DNA of 64,000 nucleotides from Stromatinia cepivora (lineage: Eukaryota > Ascomycota > Leotiomycetes > Helotiales > Sclerotiniaceae): NCBI GenBank assembly GCA_014898415.1, contig RCTD01000017.1, forward strand, positions 1,115,001-1,179,000. Reading direction: 5' to 3'. Made by a program: the position numbers and the translations under genes. The notes beneath the pieces are model-generated. The model did no database searches. It was not told the origin of the DNA and was given only the letters and a program-made list of their open reading frames with translations. The stretch's first letter is position 1. The number at the start of each line of letters is the position of its first letter. Of this stretch, positions 11,113-23,276 are shown in pieces.

Positions 11113-12242
11113 TGTGCAATTCGTCTGGGTTTGTAGCGGCAAAGCCAGTCTATCAATCGCGAGTAGGAAAGGCGGGTATCGTAACAGCTAGACGAGTTAG
11201 AACTCACAAATTAAGACATTAATGATAATATCCTCAGAAGAGGTGGAAAAGGAAGCATCCTTATAATCTCCATCCTAAATCCTGGTCGGAATTTACTCGC
11301 CAGTGGGTAGTTTTGTTTGAATCAATGAAGGTTGCTCTTCAGCTTCTGGGAGATTCGCGATCCTTGATTAACATTACCCGGAGACTAGCAGAAACTGCGG
11401 AGACTCTAAAGGTATCGCGGGGCAAAAGGAAATGTGGAAGGCAGTTGATTGATGGGTTGAGTTTTGAAGAATGATTTATGGACTGCAGGTCAGCTGCAGG
11501 TAATGTTGCTAAAGCATGATGTCGACGTTGATATTTGTTTAAGGCCGGTTTCTCAAATATGCTGATACTTAAAAACTCGGAATTTTAGTACTTATATATA
11601 TTACTTTCTTTTCAATAAAGATAGAGGTTTTTTTTTAAAAAAAATTAGTAGAATTAACTCGATATATTATTGATGACTGTCAATATTAATACCTGCTTGT
11701 CAAACCACGATCAAGGCACTCCGTCAAAGGCGTATGAAGTTCTTATAATCAATGATCACATTAAGATCTTAAACATCCCAAACCAATCAAAGACGTCCTC
11801 TTTCGATATAAAAGCATTATACCATTGAATTTAGATTTAATTTTGAAGCACTCTATGAAATAGACATCACTATTTCGGGTCTGCCACGGTTAGCCATCAG
11901 CGGGTACTGCAAATTTCCGATTGGCCAACACTTCGGTACTTGGATGAGTCAGCAAATCAACTCTCACTGCACGTACAACCTCGAGATACTGGTATAACAT
12001 ACCACATGATTTTAAACATTGACAGTGTCGTTTAGGTTGCGAAACCATTGGACTGCATGTCAAGTTCTAGCTAAACACGCGCGCTTCTAATATCATCACG
12101 GCTATCATCTAATGAGGCTCTTTCTTTCATGGTTGCTGCCTATTGCTTGGCCATCGATGTTAAATTTCCAAAATTGAACATATATTTATCTCAAAAGGTA
12201 ACTATCATTGTTGCTTGATATTACACAAGCTTCCCAAAAATC
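11113..12242. promoter_or_regulatory. Divergent intergenic region of broken pump and regulator
   Basis: These 1.1 kb separate the divergent starts of the MFS pseudogene and the Zn2Cys6 gene, and so should hold both promoters. I see an AT-rich middle part (11570-11690, with T and A runs) and no coding frame. CGG/CCG triplets that such regulators bind occur (for example ACCCGGAGAC near 11377), but I cannot identify a specific paired site by eye. Confidence 0.5.
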
Positions 12243-14714
12243 ATGTCAGAAGTGCCACCTATTCCACCAGATGGGAGCATCTCAGATATGTCCCCTGCCA
12301 CGTCGACCGTCACCTCATCCTCAAAACCACGACGTGTGCTTGCTTGCATGCTTTGTCAACAGAGAAAAATAAAGTGTGATCGCAAACACCCTTGTTCCCA
12401 TTGCGTCAAGTCACGAGTAGACTGCGTACCGGCGACACAACTCCCACGCCAACGAAGACGCAGATTTCCAGAGCGAGTACTGCTAGATTGTCTTCGTAAA
12501 TATGAAGATCTTTTGAGGCAAAACAATATTAAGTTTGAGCCACTTCATAAAGACTCAGCTGTGGGAAATGAATCTTGTCAAGTGGAAGATCGTGATGATT
12601 TTGATGGTGAACAACTAAAAGCTGCAGGGGCGAATGCTTCATCTGCCTCATCAGCAATCAAATTTGAAAGAACATATGGAACTAAGTATGCAACCTTCAA
12701 AAAGTTATCTGATTCTTACTAAATTTGTTAGGAATATCTGGCACGCTATGAGTCAAGAAGTAGGATGCCAATTACCCCTATGATTCGAGCTTCTTTGACT
12801 GACAGATGAATTAGTTTCGAGAACCTGATAATTATAGTGATTCTGAGGATGATGATGTGCGTGAAGGGGACGTGAAAATAGTGTGGGATCACATGTCGGA
12901 AAATGACAACTTCTTATTCGGCTCGCGTATAACAACTGTCGATATCTCTACCCTCCATCCAGAACCAGTCGAAATATTTAGACTTTGGCAAATTTACCTG
13001 GATAATGTTAATCCATTGCTTAAGGTCACGCACACCCTAAGTCTCCAAGGGCTTATCATTGAAGCCGCTAGCAATGTCCGGAATATTAAACCCAGACTAG
13101 AGGCGTTAATGTTTGGCATTTATTGCATGTCAATTTCGAGTCTGTCTCCCGAAGATTGTCAGCTTATGTTTAATTCGTCAAAAGCAGATCTTTTGACGAG
13201 ATATCACTTCGGTTGTCAGCAGGGTCTGTTGAACAGTGATTTCTTACGGAACAGGGACGATCGGGACTGCTTGACTGCATTATTTTTCTACTTAGTAAGT
13301 CACTTTTAGACGAGACAAATCTACACTTTTTAGTAGAGTAGCTATCACAGTTCTACTCTATTCTTCTTTAAGGATATTTAGTTTGTCTGTGTCCGCATCA
13401 GATCTACTGGAAAGCCATAATGTATGCATTTTTTAACTCTTACAGCTCTCTATTAGATCCAAATCAGTTCCTCAATCTCTGTCTTCCATGCTCGCCGTTG
13501 CCGTTCGCATTGCCCAACGCTTGGGATGTCACAGCGAATTGGCGTTGTCTCAACTCAATCCTCTAGAGGCTGAATTGCGTCGAAGGCTCTGGTGGTCACT
13601 TGTGCTTTACGATTCTCGTATCGGCGAGCTCGCTGATTCAAAAAACGCAATTCTGACCCCCACTTGGGACTGCAAAATTCCACTTAATGTGAGTGATTCG
13701 GACTTTCATATAGTGATGAAGGATCCTCCAAAAATCCAAGGGAAGCCAACCGAAGCAATTTTCACTGTTCTGCGCAGTGAAGTGGGAAATTTTATTCGAA
13801 ATACGAAGTTTTATCTTGATTTCAATAATGTGGCACTAAATCCTGCTGCCAAAGATATGCAGCATGATCCTACCACAGGAGGGAGCGAGATCGACAACCT
13901 AGAGAAACTGGTCGAGGAGAAATATCTCAAATTTTGTGATCCGGAAAACCCAGTACACTTCATAGCAATCTGGACAACACGAATGAGCCTTGCCAAATGG
14001 CATTTAGTGGAACACTGGCACTTCTCCGGAAAGAACCACTCGTCAAAAGTAGGTTTAGTACGCGATGCCACAATCACCTACGCCCTCAACATGCTCGAAT
14101 GTGACACCAGACTGATGACCTCTCCCCTTGCCAAAGGCTTCATGTGGATGACCAACATGTATTTTCCTTTTCCTGCATACTTCCAAATCGTGCAGAATCT
14201 CAAACGAATGCCCCTCAGTCAACAAGCAGAACAAGCTTGGAAAACCATGACCGCTAACCACGAGGCTCGATTTCGCACCATAATTGATGATCAGATCCCG
14301 GGGCCTTTCTTTAAGATTTTGGCGAAGATCATTCTGCAGGCGTGGGAGGCGCGCGAACAGGCTTTCAGACAGATGGGCCAGGTGATTGCGGAACCTAGGA
14401 TCGTGGTTAGTATTCGACAGGAAGTTGTGAAATTGGCACGGAATGCGAAGGAGAATGAGGGGGGGTGTAGAAGAACGGGCACGGATATGGATGTTAATGA
14501 TTTTTCTATGGTGGCGCCGATGGGATTTTATGGCATGGCGGATGAATATGGATGTGCTGGAACCAGATCTGGAGTGGGAACGGGAGCTTACATTGATACC
14601 CCGGGACTGGGACTGATTGATGGTGGTATTAGTCAGTTGGACTGGTCGGCTATGGATTGGGACGCGTTGAATGTGAATACCCCGGCTGGTGGGGCCGGGC
14701 CACTTCCGTATTAA
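12243..14714 (+). CDS. Zn2Cys6 transcription factor with Fungal_trans domain
   Basis: Four exons (12243-12685, 12732-12759, 12815-13294, 13446-14714) give 739 residues with continuous frame. The second exon has only 28 bases and encodes NIWHAMSQE; intron 1 contains a perfect TACTAA branch site. The binuclear zinc cluster is C35-X2-C38-X6-C45-X5-C51-X2-C54-X6-C61, followed by a basic run RQRRRR and a region with heptad-like LLDCLRKYEDLL. The middle domain carries the fungal regulator signature SMLAVAVRIAQRLG...EAELRRRLWWSLVLYDSRIGE (joined by 13 residues). The C-terminal 80 residues are rich in G, D and aromatic residues, perhaps an activation region. Such proteins bind CGG-containing DNA and often control neighbouring genes. 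Here both neighbours, an efflux pump and a GMC oxidoreductase, are broken while this gene looks intact. Confidence 0.9.
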
Positions 14715-15403
14715 TGGCAGGCAAATCGGGACGTAGGAAAGGCAATGTATACTAAATAGATTTCTAGAGGCGGGCTGGCAGTTTCACCCCTCCTTCATCA
14801 GATAAAATAGTACAAGATAGTTCGCACGAATAAAACCAATAGGGATTACAATACCCAAATATTAGATCTATAATATAATCTTGGAATGACTTCAGCCCAC
14901 GTCCAAATATATCCAAACCAACATTCTCACCAAGGAATCTCCATACAAATATGCATTCATGCAAACTTTTAGTATCATTCCAAAAGCTAGGTGGACGTTT
15001 TCTTACTAGGAATATGCAAGTCAATACTATTTAGGCGGGGTTTGTGCTGTGTGTCAGATTCTAACTGTTGGACCAACTGTTGGATGGATGCTTTGGTTGC
15101 GTACTTATATATGTACACACGTACAAAACGATTGAGCATCGACTTCTGTATGACGTTCCAACGGCGAGGATCAAATGATGAATGCATAATCTTTTCATGT
15201 CTATGCACGGTATACTGTTGGGACGGGTGTAAAATGAGTGAATACTTCTCTCTCTTACGATTGACTATTCTGGAGCTTTAAGTCTCGAGAGAAAAATACC
15301 TGTATACTCCTCACTTTTAACATACTATTACATTACCCCACTCCCAGAATCTTACTCCCATCTTCCCACAACTGACCCAACACCACCACCATTTCTCGTC
15401 TAT
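14715..15403. other. Intergenic between regulator and GMC pseudogene
   Basis: No gene seen. Short frames on both strands at 14764-15281 lack motifs. The segment 15300-15480 is pyrimidine-rich and probably was the promoter and leader of the GMC gene. Confidence 0.45.
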
Positions 15404-17416
15404 TATGTAAGCTATATCCATCCCTTCCTCCCTTTCTCATACGTATCCAGCCTCCTCGTCCACCCCTAACCCAAATACCTACGATTTCATAATAATCGGC
15501 GGCGGTACATCCGGCCTCGTCGTCGATCCCTCCATCCGCGTGCTCGTTCTCGAAGCAGGGAATGACCATTCGACCTCTCCAACAATTACCACGCCCGGAC
15601 TCTGGCCTGCGAATTTGGGAACTGAGACTGATTGGGGTTTTTGAGTGAGCCTCAGGTATGTATTTGTTTGTTTATCTTCTTAAATACTTTTCTTGTAAAA
15701 GGGATAAAATATGTAGTGTATCAAAATGAAAAACTAAGCTAACAAAAATCAGAAATCACTAAATGGAAAACGTATCCCCCTCTCCCAAGGACGACTCCTA
15801 GGAGGATCAACAGCCATCAACCGGGGGAGCATTTATCGCCAACTCCAAACTCAGTATTGATACGTGGGCTTCGCTCGGGAATCCAAGTTGGTCATGGGAT
15901 AACCTCTCTCCCTATTATCAAAAATCCTTCACATTTACGCTACCCTCCCCTGCAGCTATCGATCATCTCTCACTCACATATGTGAACCCCGAGATCCAGA
16001 AGAAATTCACAGGGCCCATTCAAGTATCCTTCGCCGAGGAGATATCCGATCCTTTACCCAAAGCCTGGGTCGATACGTGGGCTACTATGGGATGGGGCGT
16101 AAACCGCGATCCATTTTCTGGGGAGGCAATCGGGGGGTATATTAACGCGATGAATATTGATGCGCGGACTAAACAAAGGAGCCATGCACTACGAACCCAT
16201 CAAGACGCGGGAGAATCTGGTCGTTATAACATCTGCCCTTGTATCTAGCATCCATTTCTCCGACGAGAAAGACGAGAATGGAAATATTACCGCAACAAGC
16301 ATTTCCTACACTCTCAATTCCCAACCCCATACCGCTAGCGCGACAAAAGAAATTATTCTCGCAGCAGGCGCTTTACAAACTCCAAACTCCTAGAATTATC
16401 TGGAATTGGCTCTGCTGCTTTACTACAAGAATTAAACATCCCGATCATAATCGACAATCAAATGTCGGCGAAAATCCCCAAGATCATCTCAACTGCGGAT
16501 TTAGTTTCGAAGTGGCAGATGGAGTGAAAACCATGGATGATTTGGCAAGACAGGATAATGATGCGATTGGTGCGGCAATGGGCGCGTATATGACGACGCA
16601 AAGCGGACCTTTTGCCACGGGAGGAAATTTCGCCGGAGGCATTTTGCCCGTGGTGGAGCTTCTTGAGGAAGGAGGGGAGGAACTAGAGGGGTTGTTGAAG
16701 AAATGTGGGAAGGGGAATGGGGGTGGGGATGAGGAGAGGGCGTTTACGAAATCTCATGTGGAGTTTGTGCATGCGCTTCTTAGGACGCCGTCGGAGGGAT
16801 CGGGAGGTTTCTTCTCTTATGCTGCGTTTGGGAATTTTATTCCAGAAACTGGCGCTGGTGATATTATCGGGAAGGAAAGTACGAGTTCGAGTGAGAAGAT
16901 TGGTGATGTTTCGCCTGGTAACTATCTTACCATCGCTTGTATGTTACTACATCCTTTATCCGGGGAAACACACACATAAGCAGTTCATCCCCTCCTTCCC
17001 CTCCCAAAATCGACCCTAAATATCTATCGCACCCCCTCGATCTCGAAATACTCTCCCGTCACGTCCGATACATTCCTAAAATAGTATCATCAGCTCCTCT
17101 TTCCTCGCTTCTAAAACCTAGTAGAAGAAAAAACTATGGGGCTCCAGAAGATATGAATGATCTAGATGCCACCAAGGAATATGTGAAGAAAGCAGCTTTG
17201 AGTGCATGGCATCCAACAAGTACATGTGCCATGTTACCTTTGGAGAAAGAGGGAGTGGTGAGTGAGAAATTGGTTGTGTATGGGACGAGAAATTTGAGGA
17301 TTGTAGATGCGGGTATTTTTCCTTTGTCGACGGGGGGTAATTGTCAGACTACTGTGTATGCGGTAGCTGAGAAGGCGGCAGATTTGATTAAGAGTGATTA
17401 TGGCATTTCTGCTTGA
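15404..17416 (+). pseudogene. Broken GMC oxidoreductase (FAD-dependent)
   Basis: Reading along the + strand gives most of a GMC-family flavoprotein, but in changing frames. The ADP-binding motif YDFIIIGGGTSGLVV is present, then about six residues expected before DPSIRVLVLEAG are missing (near 15524). Frame changes follow at about 15641 (after TDWGF), 15820 (GGSTAIN to FIANSK), 16180 (before YEPIKTRENL), 16388 (TP to LLELSGIG), 16455 (before NVGENPQDHLN) and 16962 (HPLS to GNTHISS). A spliced intron starts near 15655. The C-terminal part is clean: WHPTSTCAMLP holds the usual active-site histidine and TGGNCQTTVYAVAEKAADLI the second motif. The family oxidises alcohols, sugars or aromatic alcohols with FAD. 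At least six breaks make function very unlikely. It may have belonged with the neighbouring regulator and pump. Confidence 0.88.
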
Positions 17417-17898
17417 AGTGGATCTGGAGAGATTGAGTAGTAGCTTACATTCTAAATTGTTTAAACGTCCTATTCTCCTACGTTAATTTGTGAATTTTGC
17501 ATAATTGAACGTTGTTATCAAAAAACATCCTATGTTAGAAGTAAACTGCGAAATGAAGACACAATTCTGGAATGCAACCGGCTCGTAAAGGAGGTTTCAA
17601 ATCATCGTACCAGAGCCATTCAATTTACTGAGCTTAAAGCTTCCACAACTTTTACACAAATAAAAATACTCCCTACGCTTGGAGGTTGAGAGCACGTTGA
17701 GATTCCAGATATATTGCAACTTTGATCATTCGTGAAATTCAAGAAAGCACTGGAAGAAGAACAAGTAGATAGGGTTAAGCAACCCTCAATGGATAAGAGA
17801 ACATCATGCATTAATAGCGTTCATTCATGTCAATTAAGATGTCTGAATTGACTATTCCATGCGAGATTGATTCAAGACTTTTCTCGTTATTTGGAATC
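17417..17898. other. Convergent intergenic region
   Basis: The space lies between the GMC pseudogene end and the PUP2 end. It is AT-rich with no coding frame or repeat seen; the PUP2 3' UTR should lie here. Confidence 0.5.
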
Positions 17899-18817
17899 TT
17901 AATTCGCAGGTAAGCGCTCTACAACAGCTGCCATCTCCTCATCTGTGTAGATTCTGAAACCCTTCTCCTTGGTGACACTAGCCAATTGCACATTCTTCGA
18001 ATCTAATTTCTCTTCCATGACCTGCTTCAATGTCTTCAATACCAAAGTTTCTGCCTCTTCAATTGTGAGTGACTAAATTTTAGGGTTAGTGATATCATGT
18101 GTAGGTGGGTATCTTCTTGTCATACCTTGTGAAACTCGTTCTGTAATTCAGCTTGGGCTCCCTCTGAACCTGAACCAATAGCCTTTGCATCATATCTATA
18201 AAATGTTCCACTTGGCTCAGCGTGGTATAATTGTGGTCCGTCCTCATCGTATCCAGCGATCAAAAGAGCAACACCAAATGGTCTACTCATAATACTCTCC
18301 TCGCCATCTGCACCTTCACCGAATCTCAATGCCAAATCGCAAATAGCCTGAGTGCAGCTCTCGACTCTTAAAGGCTCATTGTAGTGGAAACTGTGATTTT
18401 GAGATTCGACTCGAGCGTGTTCTACCATTGATCGTGCATCTGCTTGAAGTCCTGACATGGCACATCCAATGTGGCGATCGATCTCGACAATCTTCTCAAC
18501 GGACGAGGTTTCGAGTAAGGTGGAAGTTACGCGCTTTTCGACACCGAGAACTACTCCACCACCAGTTGCAACTCCTATTGCCGTTGATCCTAACTTGATG
18601 GCCTCTAGAGAGTATTCGACTTGGAACAAACGACCCTCCGGGGAAAAGGTACTGATGTTATATTAATATTAACCTAAATTGTGGGATATTTGCTATAGCT
18701 GAGCTTTGACATACTTGATACCCCGATCTGCAAAGTTGTTAGTCGATACAACGAAAGACATAGGCGCCCCAGAAATGCTTGAACTAACTTACCATATTCA
18801 GATCTTGCAATAAACAT
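17899..18817 (-). CDS. PUP2: 20S proteasome subunit alpha type 5
   Basis: Four exons: 18817-18793, 18727-18715, 18651-18126 and 18072-17899, giving 245 residues (the family has about 240-260). The N-terminus reads [34 protein letters not shown] only when all splices are made, with the residues DRGI coming from a 13-base micro-exon. [18 protein letters not shown] is the proteasome alpha-subunit signature, and [20 protein letters not shown] follows as in alpha5. The C-terminal [13 protein letters not shown] also fits alpha5. Established role: a structural subunit of the outer alpha ring, which gates substrate entry into the 20S core. It shares a 461-base divergent promoter region with the gamma-tubulin complex gene. 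Confidence 0.96.
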
Positions 18818-19278
18818 CTTGAGAAACAGCCGCTGGCAAAAGTAAGAGAAGGTATGTGCTGGTTTATGAAGAGATAGTTTCTAGATAGAATGCGCTGATT
18901 GAATTCAAATAAGTAAAGTGAGGGTATTCGCGGGGAGGTAAAGTCAGAAAGTTGACGTTATGAACAAACAGCTTGTTCTAGAGGTTGTAGCTATCAGATT
19001 TAGGAGCTACTTTAGGCAAGCACAGGCATGCGAAGCTATCAAAAGGCCCGTTCCTGAGGTTGGGCTCTAAGTGACTAGAGCTAAATAGGTTTAGCTTCAT
19101 CTACACGTCTTTTTGGGAAGTTTATCAAAACGCATGAACAAATGGAATAAGGCTTGGAGAGAATAAATTTATAGTAACGGCAATGGAGATATACGGTTTA
19201 CTTTCGCATACAATTAGTTACCAATCTCAATTCAAGATCTTTTCGGCTTATTCGTGCTCATAATTTTCAAATCCAGAT
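18818..19278. promoter_or_regulatory. Divergent promoter region PUP2 / GCP2
   Basis: These 461 bases lie between two divergent housekeeping starts and must contain both promoters. I looked for a proteasome-associated control element (GGTGGCAAA) and did not find one, as expected outside the yeasts. Confidence 0.55.
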
Positions 19279-22152
19279 GTGATAATTATGTCTTCGCAAG
19301 CTAGAGTTCCTTCACAATCTGAGCGGAGGTCGAACAATGATAATGGCAGTGGCAGCTCCAGATCCCGCCCACCTTCCGCCCTGGCTGGCACAAGAACTGA
19401 GAGACCAGATGTACGTCGGCGTCCTTCACCACCACCAGTAGCTACGGAATCAACTCACCGAAGAGCACAATCGAGCTCGCAACGGAATAATAGAGGGGTA
19501 GTTGAAGAGAGAAGGACTGAACGGGTTCATGTCGCAACTCGAGAGACGGTGACTTCGAGAACAAGAAGTCCTGATCGTCGCGCACCTACAGAACGTTCTA
19601 GGACCAGCGATACGTCTAGATCCCGCGGGGAAGAGCTTCCACCCAAAACATCAAAAGTCGAAACTCCACCTGGTAAGATCCCTTCTGCTGGAAAATGTAC
19701 AAAATTATTCTAAACATTACAATTCTAGTACTGCCATGGGATCCCCTGGTATCATTGGTGCCCCATACAACCGCACCATTAGCATCCAGAATTTCTATTC
19801 CACCACTTGCTTCTCAAGCTCCCCAAGCCCTACAGCCGCAGCCCCTCCACGAATTGTCTTTGGAAGCACAAGAAGCAGCTATATTGGAGGACCTTCTGTT
19901 TGTTTTCATGGGATATGAGGGACAATATATTAGGTTTGGGAAGAATTATGACCCCCTCGTTGAAAAGGACCGCCTCGCCGGCCCCAATTTTAAGATATTA
20001 CCTGGTTTGGACCCTAGTTTACAGGACCTCACCACGACTATGCTTAAAATGGCTACGAATTACGGAGCAACTGAGGCTTTCGTTGAAGTGCAGAGCCGGG
20101 AAGAGTTTGGGGCTGTGAATCATGCATTGTGCGCTGCCATGAGGAAACTCCTACAGGATTACCTCATTTTGATCGCTCAGCTCGAAACCCAATTTCTCAC
20201 CAATCCATCTTTTACTTTACATGTTCTGAACCTCCATACTCTCCCTACGAGTCACATGATGCTTCAGCTGTCTTCACTTGCCCATGAAATATTGAAAAGA
20301 AATTCCATGCTTGAGGAAGATGAGGAAGATGGGGATGGAATGGATGATTTCGAGAATATCTTAGAAAGTCTCCGCGAGGGTGGAGACCTTGGGCTTGGAA
20401 ACATTCCAGGTAAAAAGATCTGCAAAGGTGGAAGTGTACTAGGTCTCATCACAAAACGATTGGAGACAATGTCTGGTGATCCAGCTGCTAGGTCTCTCCT
20501 AACCTCATTGTTGCGAGATGCTAGTCGTCCTTATATGGCGATGCTGAACGAGTGGTTACATCATGGAAGCATCAAAGATCCTCATGCAGAGTTCCTTGTG
20601 AGAGAACAGAAAAGTATCAAGAGAGAAAGGCTGGAGGAGGATTATACCGACGAGTACTGGGAGAGACGATACACGATCAGGGATACTGATGTGCCTCCTC
20701 AATTGGAAGGTGTGAAAGATAAAGTCCTCTTGGCGGGCAAGTATCTGAACGTCGTACGTGAATGTGGAGGTGTCGATGTAAGCAAAGAGGTGAAAGATGT
20801 CCCCCGATCATTTGATGACAATCGATTCTTGGAAAACGTCAATAGTGCCTACGCGCATGCCAACGAGTCTTTACTTAAGTTATTACTGACTGCCCATGCT
20901 TTACCCGCACGATTAAGGTCCTTGAAGCACTATTTCTTCTTAGACCGCTCGGACTTCTTTTCTTATTTCCTCGAGCTCGGGAATTCCGAGTTGCGAAAAC
21001 CTGTCAAGGCTGTTAACACGAGCAAGCTTCAGTCTTTGCTAGATCTTGTTCTTCGACAACCTGGAAGTGTCGCAGCGCAAGACCCCTTCAAGGAAGACAT
21101 CAAAGTTGAGATGAATGATATCAGCTTGACAAATATGTTGACGAGGGTAGTCAATATATCCGGTATTGAACAGGGAGAGTCGCTACAAACTCCTGCTCAA
21201 CCAGTCACAGAGAACGACAAGGCTGCCGTGGGTTTTACCTCCCTTCAATTAGATTATTCGGTCCCCTTCCCAGTGTCTCTGGTCATCAGTAGGAAGACAG
21301 TCTGGAGATATCAAGCACTCTTCCGATATCTACTATCTCTGCGCTATCTTGAGCAACAACTTGTCTCCTGTTGGCAAACACATAACCGAGCCGCTACTTG
21401 GTCTCACAAAAGCTCAAATCGAAACCTTGAGTTGTGGAAGCGAAGAGTATTTACGTTGCGAGCACGAATGCTGGTATTTGTACAGCAACTTCTTTATTTT
21501 TGTACATCCGAAGTGATTGAACCAAACTGGCAGGGATTGATGGCTAGACTCAATGCGAAGGAAGATGACAAAATTGGGAAAACGCCAGCTGTGAGAACTG
21601 TCGACGAACTGATGCAAGATCACGTTGACTTTCTTGATACTTGTATGAAGGAGTGCATGCTTACGAATAGCAGACTTCTGAGAGTATGTTTATAATTATT
21701 CTTAAGTTGAGCTCCACTAATAACTTTAACAGATTCACTCTAAATTAATGTCAACCTGCACTATGTTCGCAACGTTCACTTCCTGGCTCTCGAGAGAATT
21801 GGAGAAGATCGACACGGATTTACTAGGTACAGAAAGGCCCAGTACCATGAACGCGCAACAATGGACTCGCTACCAGCGTGATCGAGGTGCTAGAAATGGC
21901 GAATCTAACAATTTGAACCCGTCTTTGGAAGGAGGTTTTGATGAAACACGACTGGAAAAGATGTATGAGATCATTAAAAAATACGAGTTCAACTTTAGTA
22001 AGCATTTGCAGATTTTGCTGGATGCTCTCAACCACTATGCTGCTACAGAAACGGTAGTATTATTGGGATTATGTGCAAGATTGAGCACTGCCAATCAAGG
22101 CACTCAGTTTAATGGCTTACGGACTGATGAGGATGGAGCGGGACAACAATAA
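19279..22152 (+). CDS. SPC97: Gamma-tubulin complex component GCP2 (Spc97/Alp4 family)
   Basis: Three exons (19279-19672, 19729-21683, 21733-22152) encode 922 residues; a start at the second ATG (MSSQAR, 19288) is equally possible. The first 130 residues are basic and low in complexity (R, S, P, T), probably disordered. The core begins with LEAQEAAILEDLLFVFMGYEG, the start of the gamma-tubulin ring complex domain. The segments EFGAVNHALCAAMRKLLQDYLILIAQLE and EFLVREQKSIKRERLEEDYTDEYWERRYTI (each shown in part) follow GCP2 rather than GCP3: VNHALCAAMR and EDYTDEYWERRYT are diagnostic pieces. Established role: GCP2 pairs with GCP3 and gamma-tubulin to nucleate microtubules at spindle pole bodies. 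The acidic loop EEDEEDGDGMDDFEN lies near residue 345. Confidence 0.92.
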
Positions 22153-22889
22153 TGTTTTCATATGGTTGGCATTGTTGTCCGTTTAGAATTTGGTATGGTA
22201 TGTTGTGATGATATCCACGGAGGAGCAATATGGAGCACGGGCGTTAGTTAATTTTATGGGCGGTATTATTGAGATAATGAGAGCAAATCCTTTCGTGGTG
22301 GTTTGCTTGTATGTAGAGATAAAGAGAGATACCAACTACATAGTACAACACAATCAACAAGACTAATGATTGCTTGATTTTGGAGGAAAACATTGTTAGA
22401 GGATTTTGATTTCATCCAATCCACAAATAGGAGCATTATAGTCAATTGTGGCGGGTGTACCGTGCCGTAGCGAGGGGCAATTTCGTTCGGCTCCCGATGA
22501 TTTTTGTGACCAATTTATTAGCAGGCAAAATTAAAATGTCCGGACTTGTTGGTAGTACAAACAAAACGCCGGGAAATAGGTAGTCAAAGTACTTAGGTAA
22601 TTGGTTTTGATAAGATATATATATATAAATGTATTTTCCTTATCAATCTGCTTGCGTGCTTCTAACTAGATAATATCTCCAGAATTAAGAATTCATTGTT
22701 CTATTGTTCATTGTGAAATGTGGAGTTGATATACAATCGATCATTGGGTCAAATTTAGTCCTGATCACATATACACAATTTTCTAGCCTTTTTGCACCTC
22801 TCTCCTACCTACCATCGTACATTTGTACTTCACCATCAAACTTTTTCCAGCAAATCTCCGTCGTACAGCCAATAAAGCAATTGAAGTAC
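22153..22889. other. Intergenic after GCP2
   Basis: AT-rich, with a short TATATA run at 22615-22627 and no clear gene. It probably holds the GCP2 3' UTR and the promoter of the downstream unit. Confidence 0.45.
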
Positions 22890-23199
22890 ATGCTGCGGGA
22901 AGTAGCAGATCGTTGGGCGCGTAAAAGGTATTTTGGCTAGTATCCTTCTAGTCCTCTTCATTCTTTATTATCATCTCAAGGATTTGGTCTAGCCTGTTGG
23001 AAAAGGGTATATCCTCACGAAAGGCAACAAAAAGGTACCATACTTCACTACTGGCCCTTACATTAATCTGCCAATCTATATAGGGGTCACTCAGGGCCTT
23101 GGTTTTGCCATTGGTGAAGGCGTTGCGGGGTTGATGTCAAATATGACAATCGACAGGTTCTTTGCAGCCTTCACTGCCCAGATACCTCAAAAGCTTTAA
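22890..23199 (+). CDS. Possible small 66-residue protein, three exons
   Basis: I propose exons 22890-22920, 22981-23034 and 23084-23199 (introns of 60 and 49 bases, GTAAAA...CTCAAG and GTACCA...TATAG). They join in phase to a 66-residue protein with stop TAA at 23197. The third exon reads GVTQGLGFAIGEGVAGLMSN, a glycine-rich helix with GxxxG-like spacing typical of small membrane or mitochondrial proteins, and ends DRFFAAFTAQIPQKL. The middle exon is basic (KRVYPHERQQK). I do not recognise a family. Codon use looks coding and three phases agree, but the first exon is short and its donor could instead be the GTATTT ten bases on. It ends 77 bases before the MET13 start, so it could also be the leader of that transcript. 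Confidence 0.38.
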
Positions 23200-23276
23200 T
23201 GAAATTTGCTAACATTATTGCTTTCAGTTTATATTTATACGACTGCATTACTACTTGAAAATCCTGAAGCCTCAAG

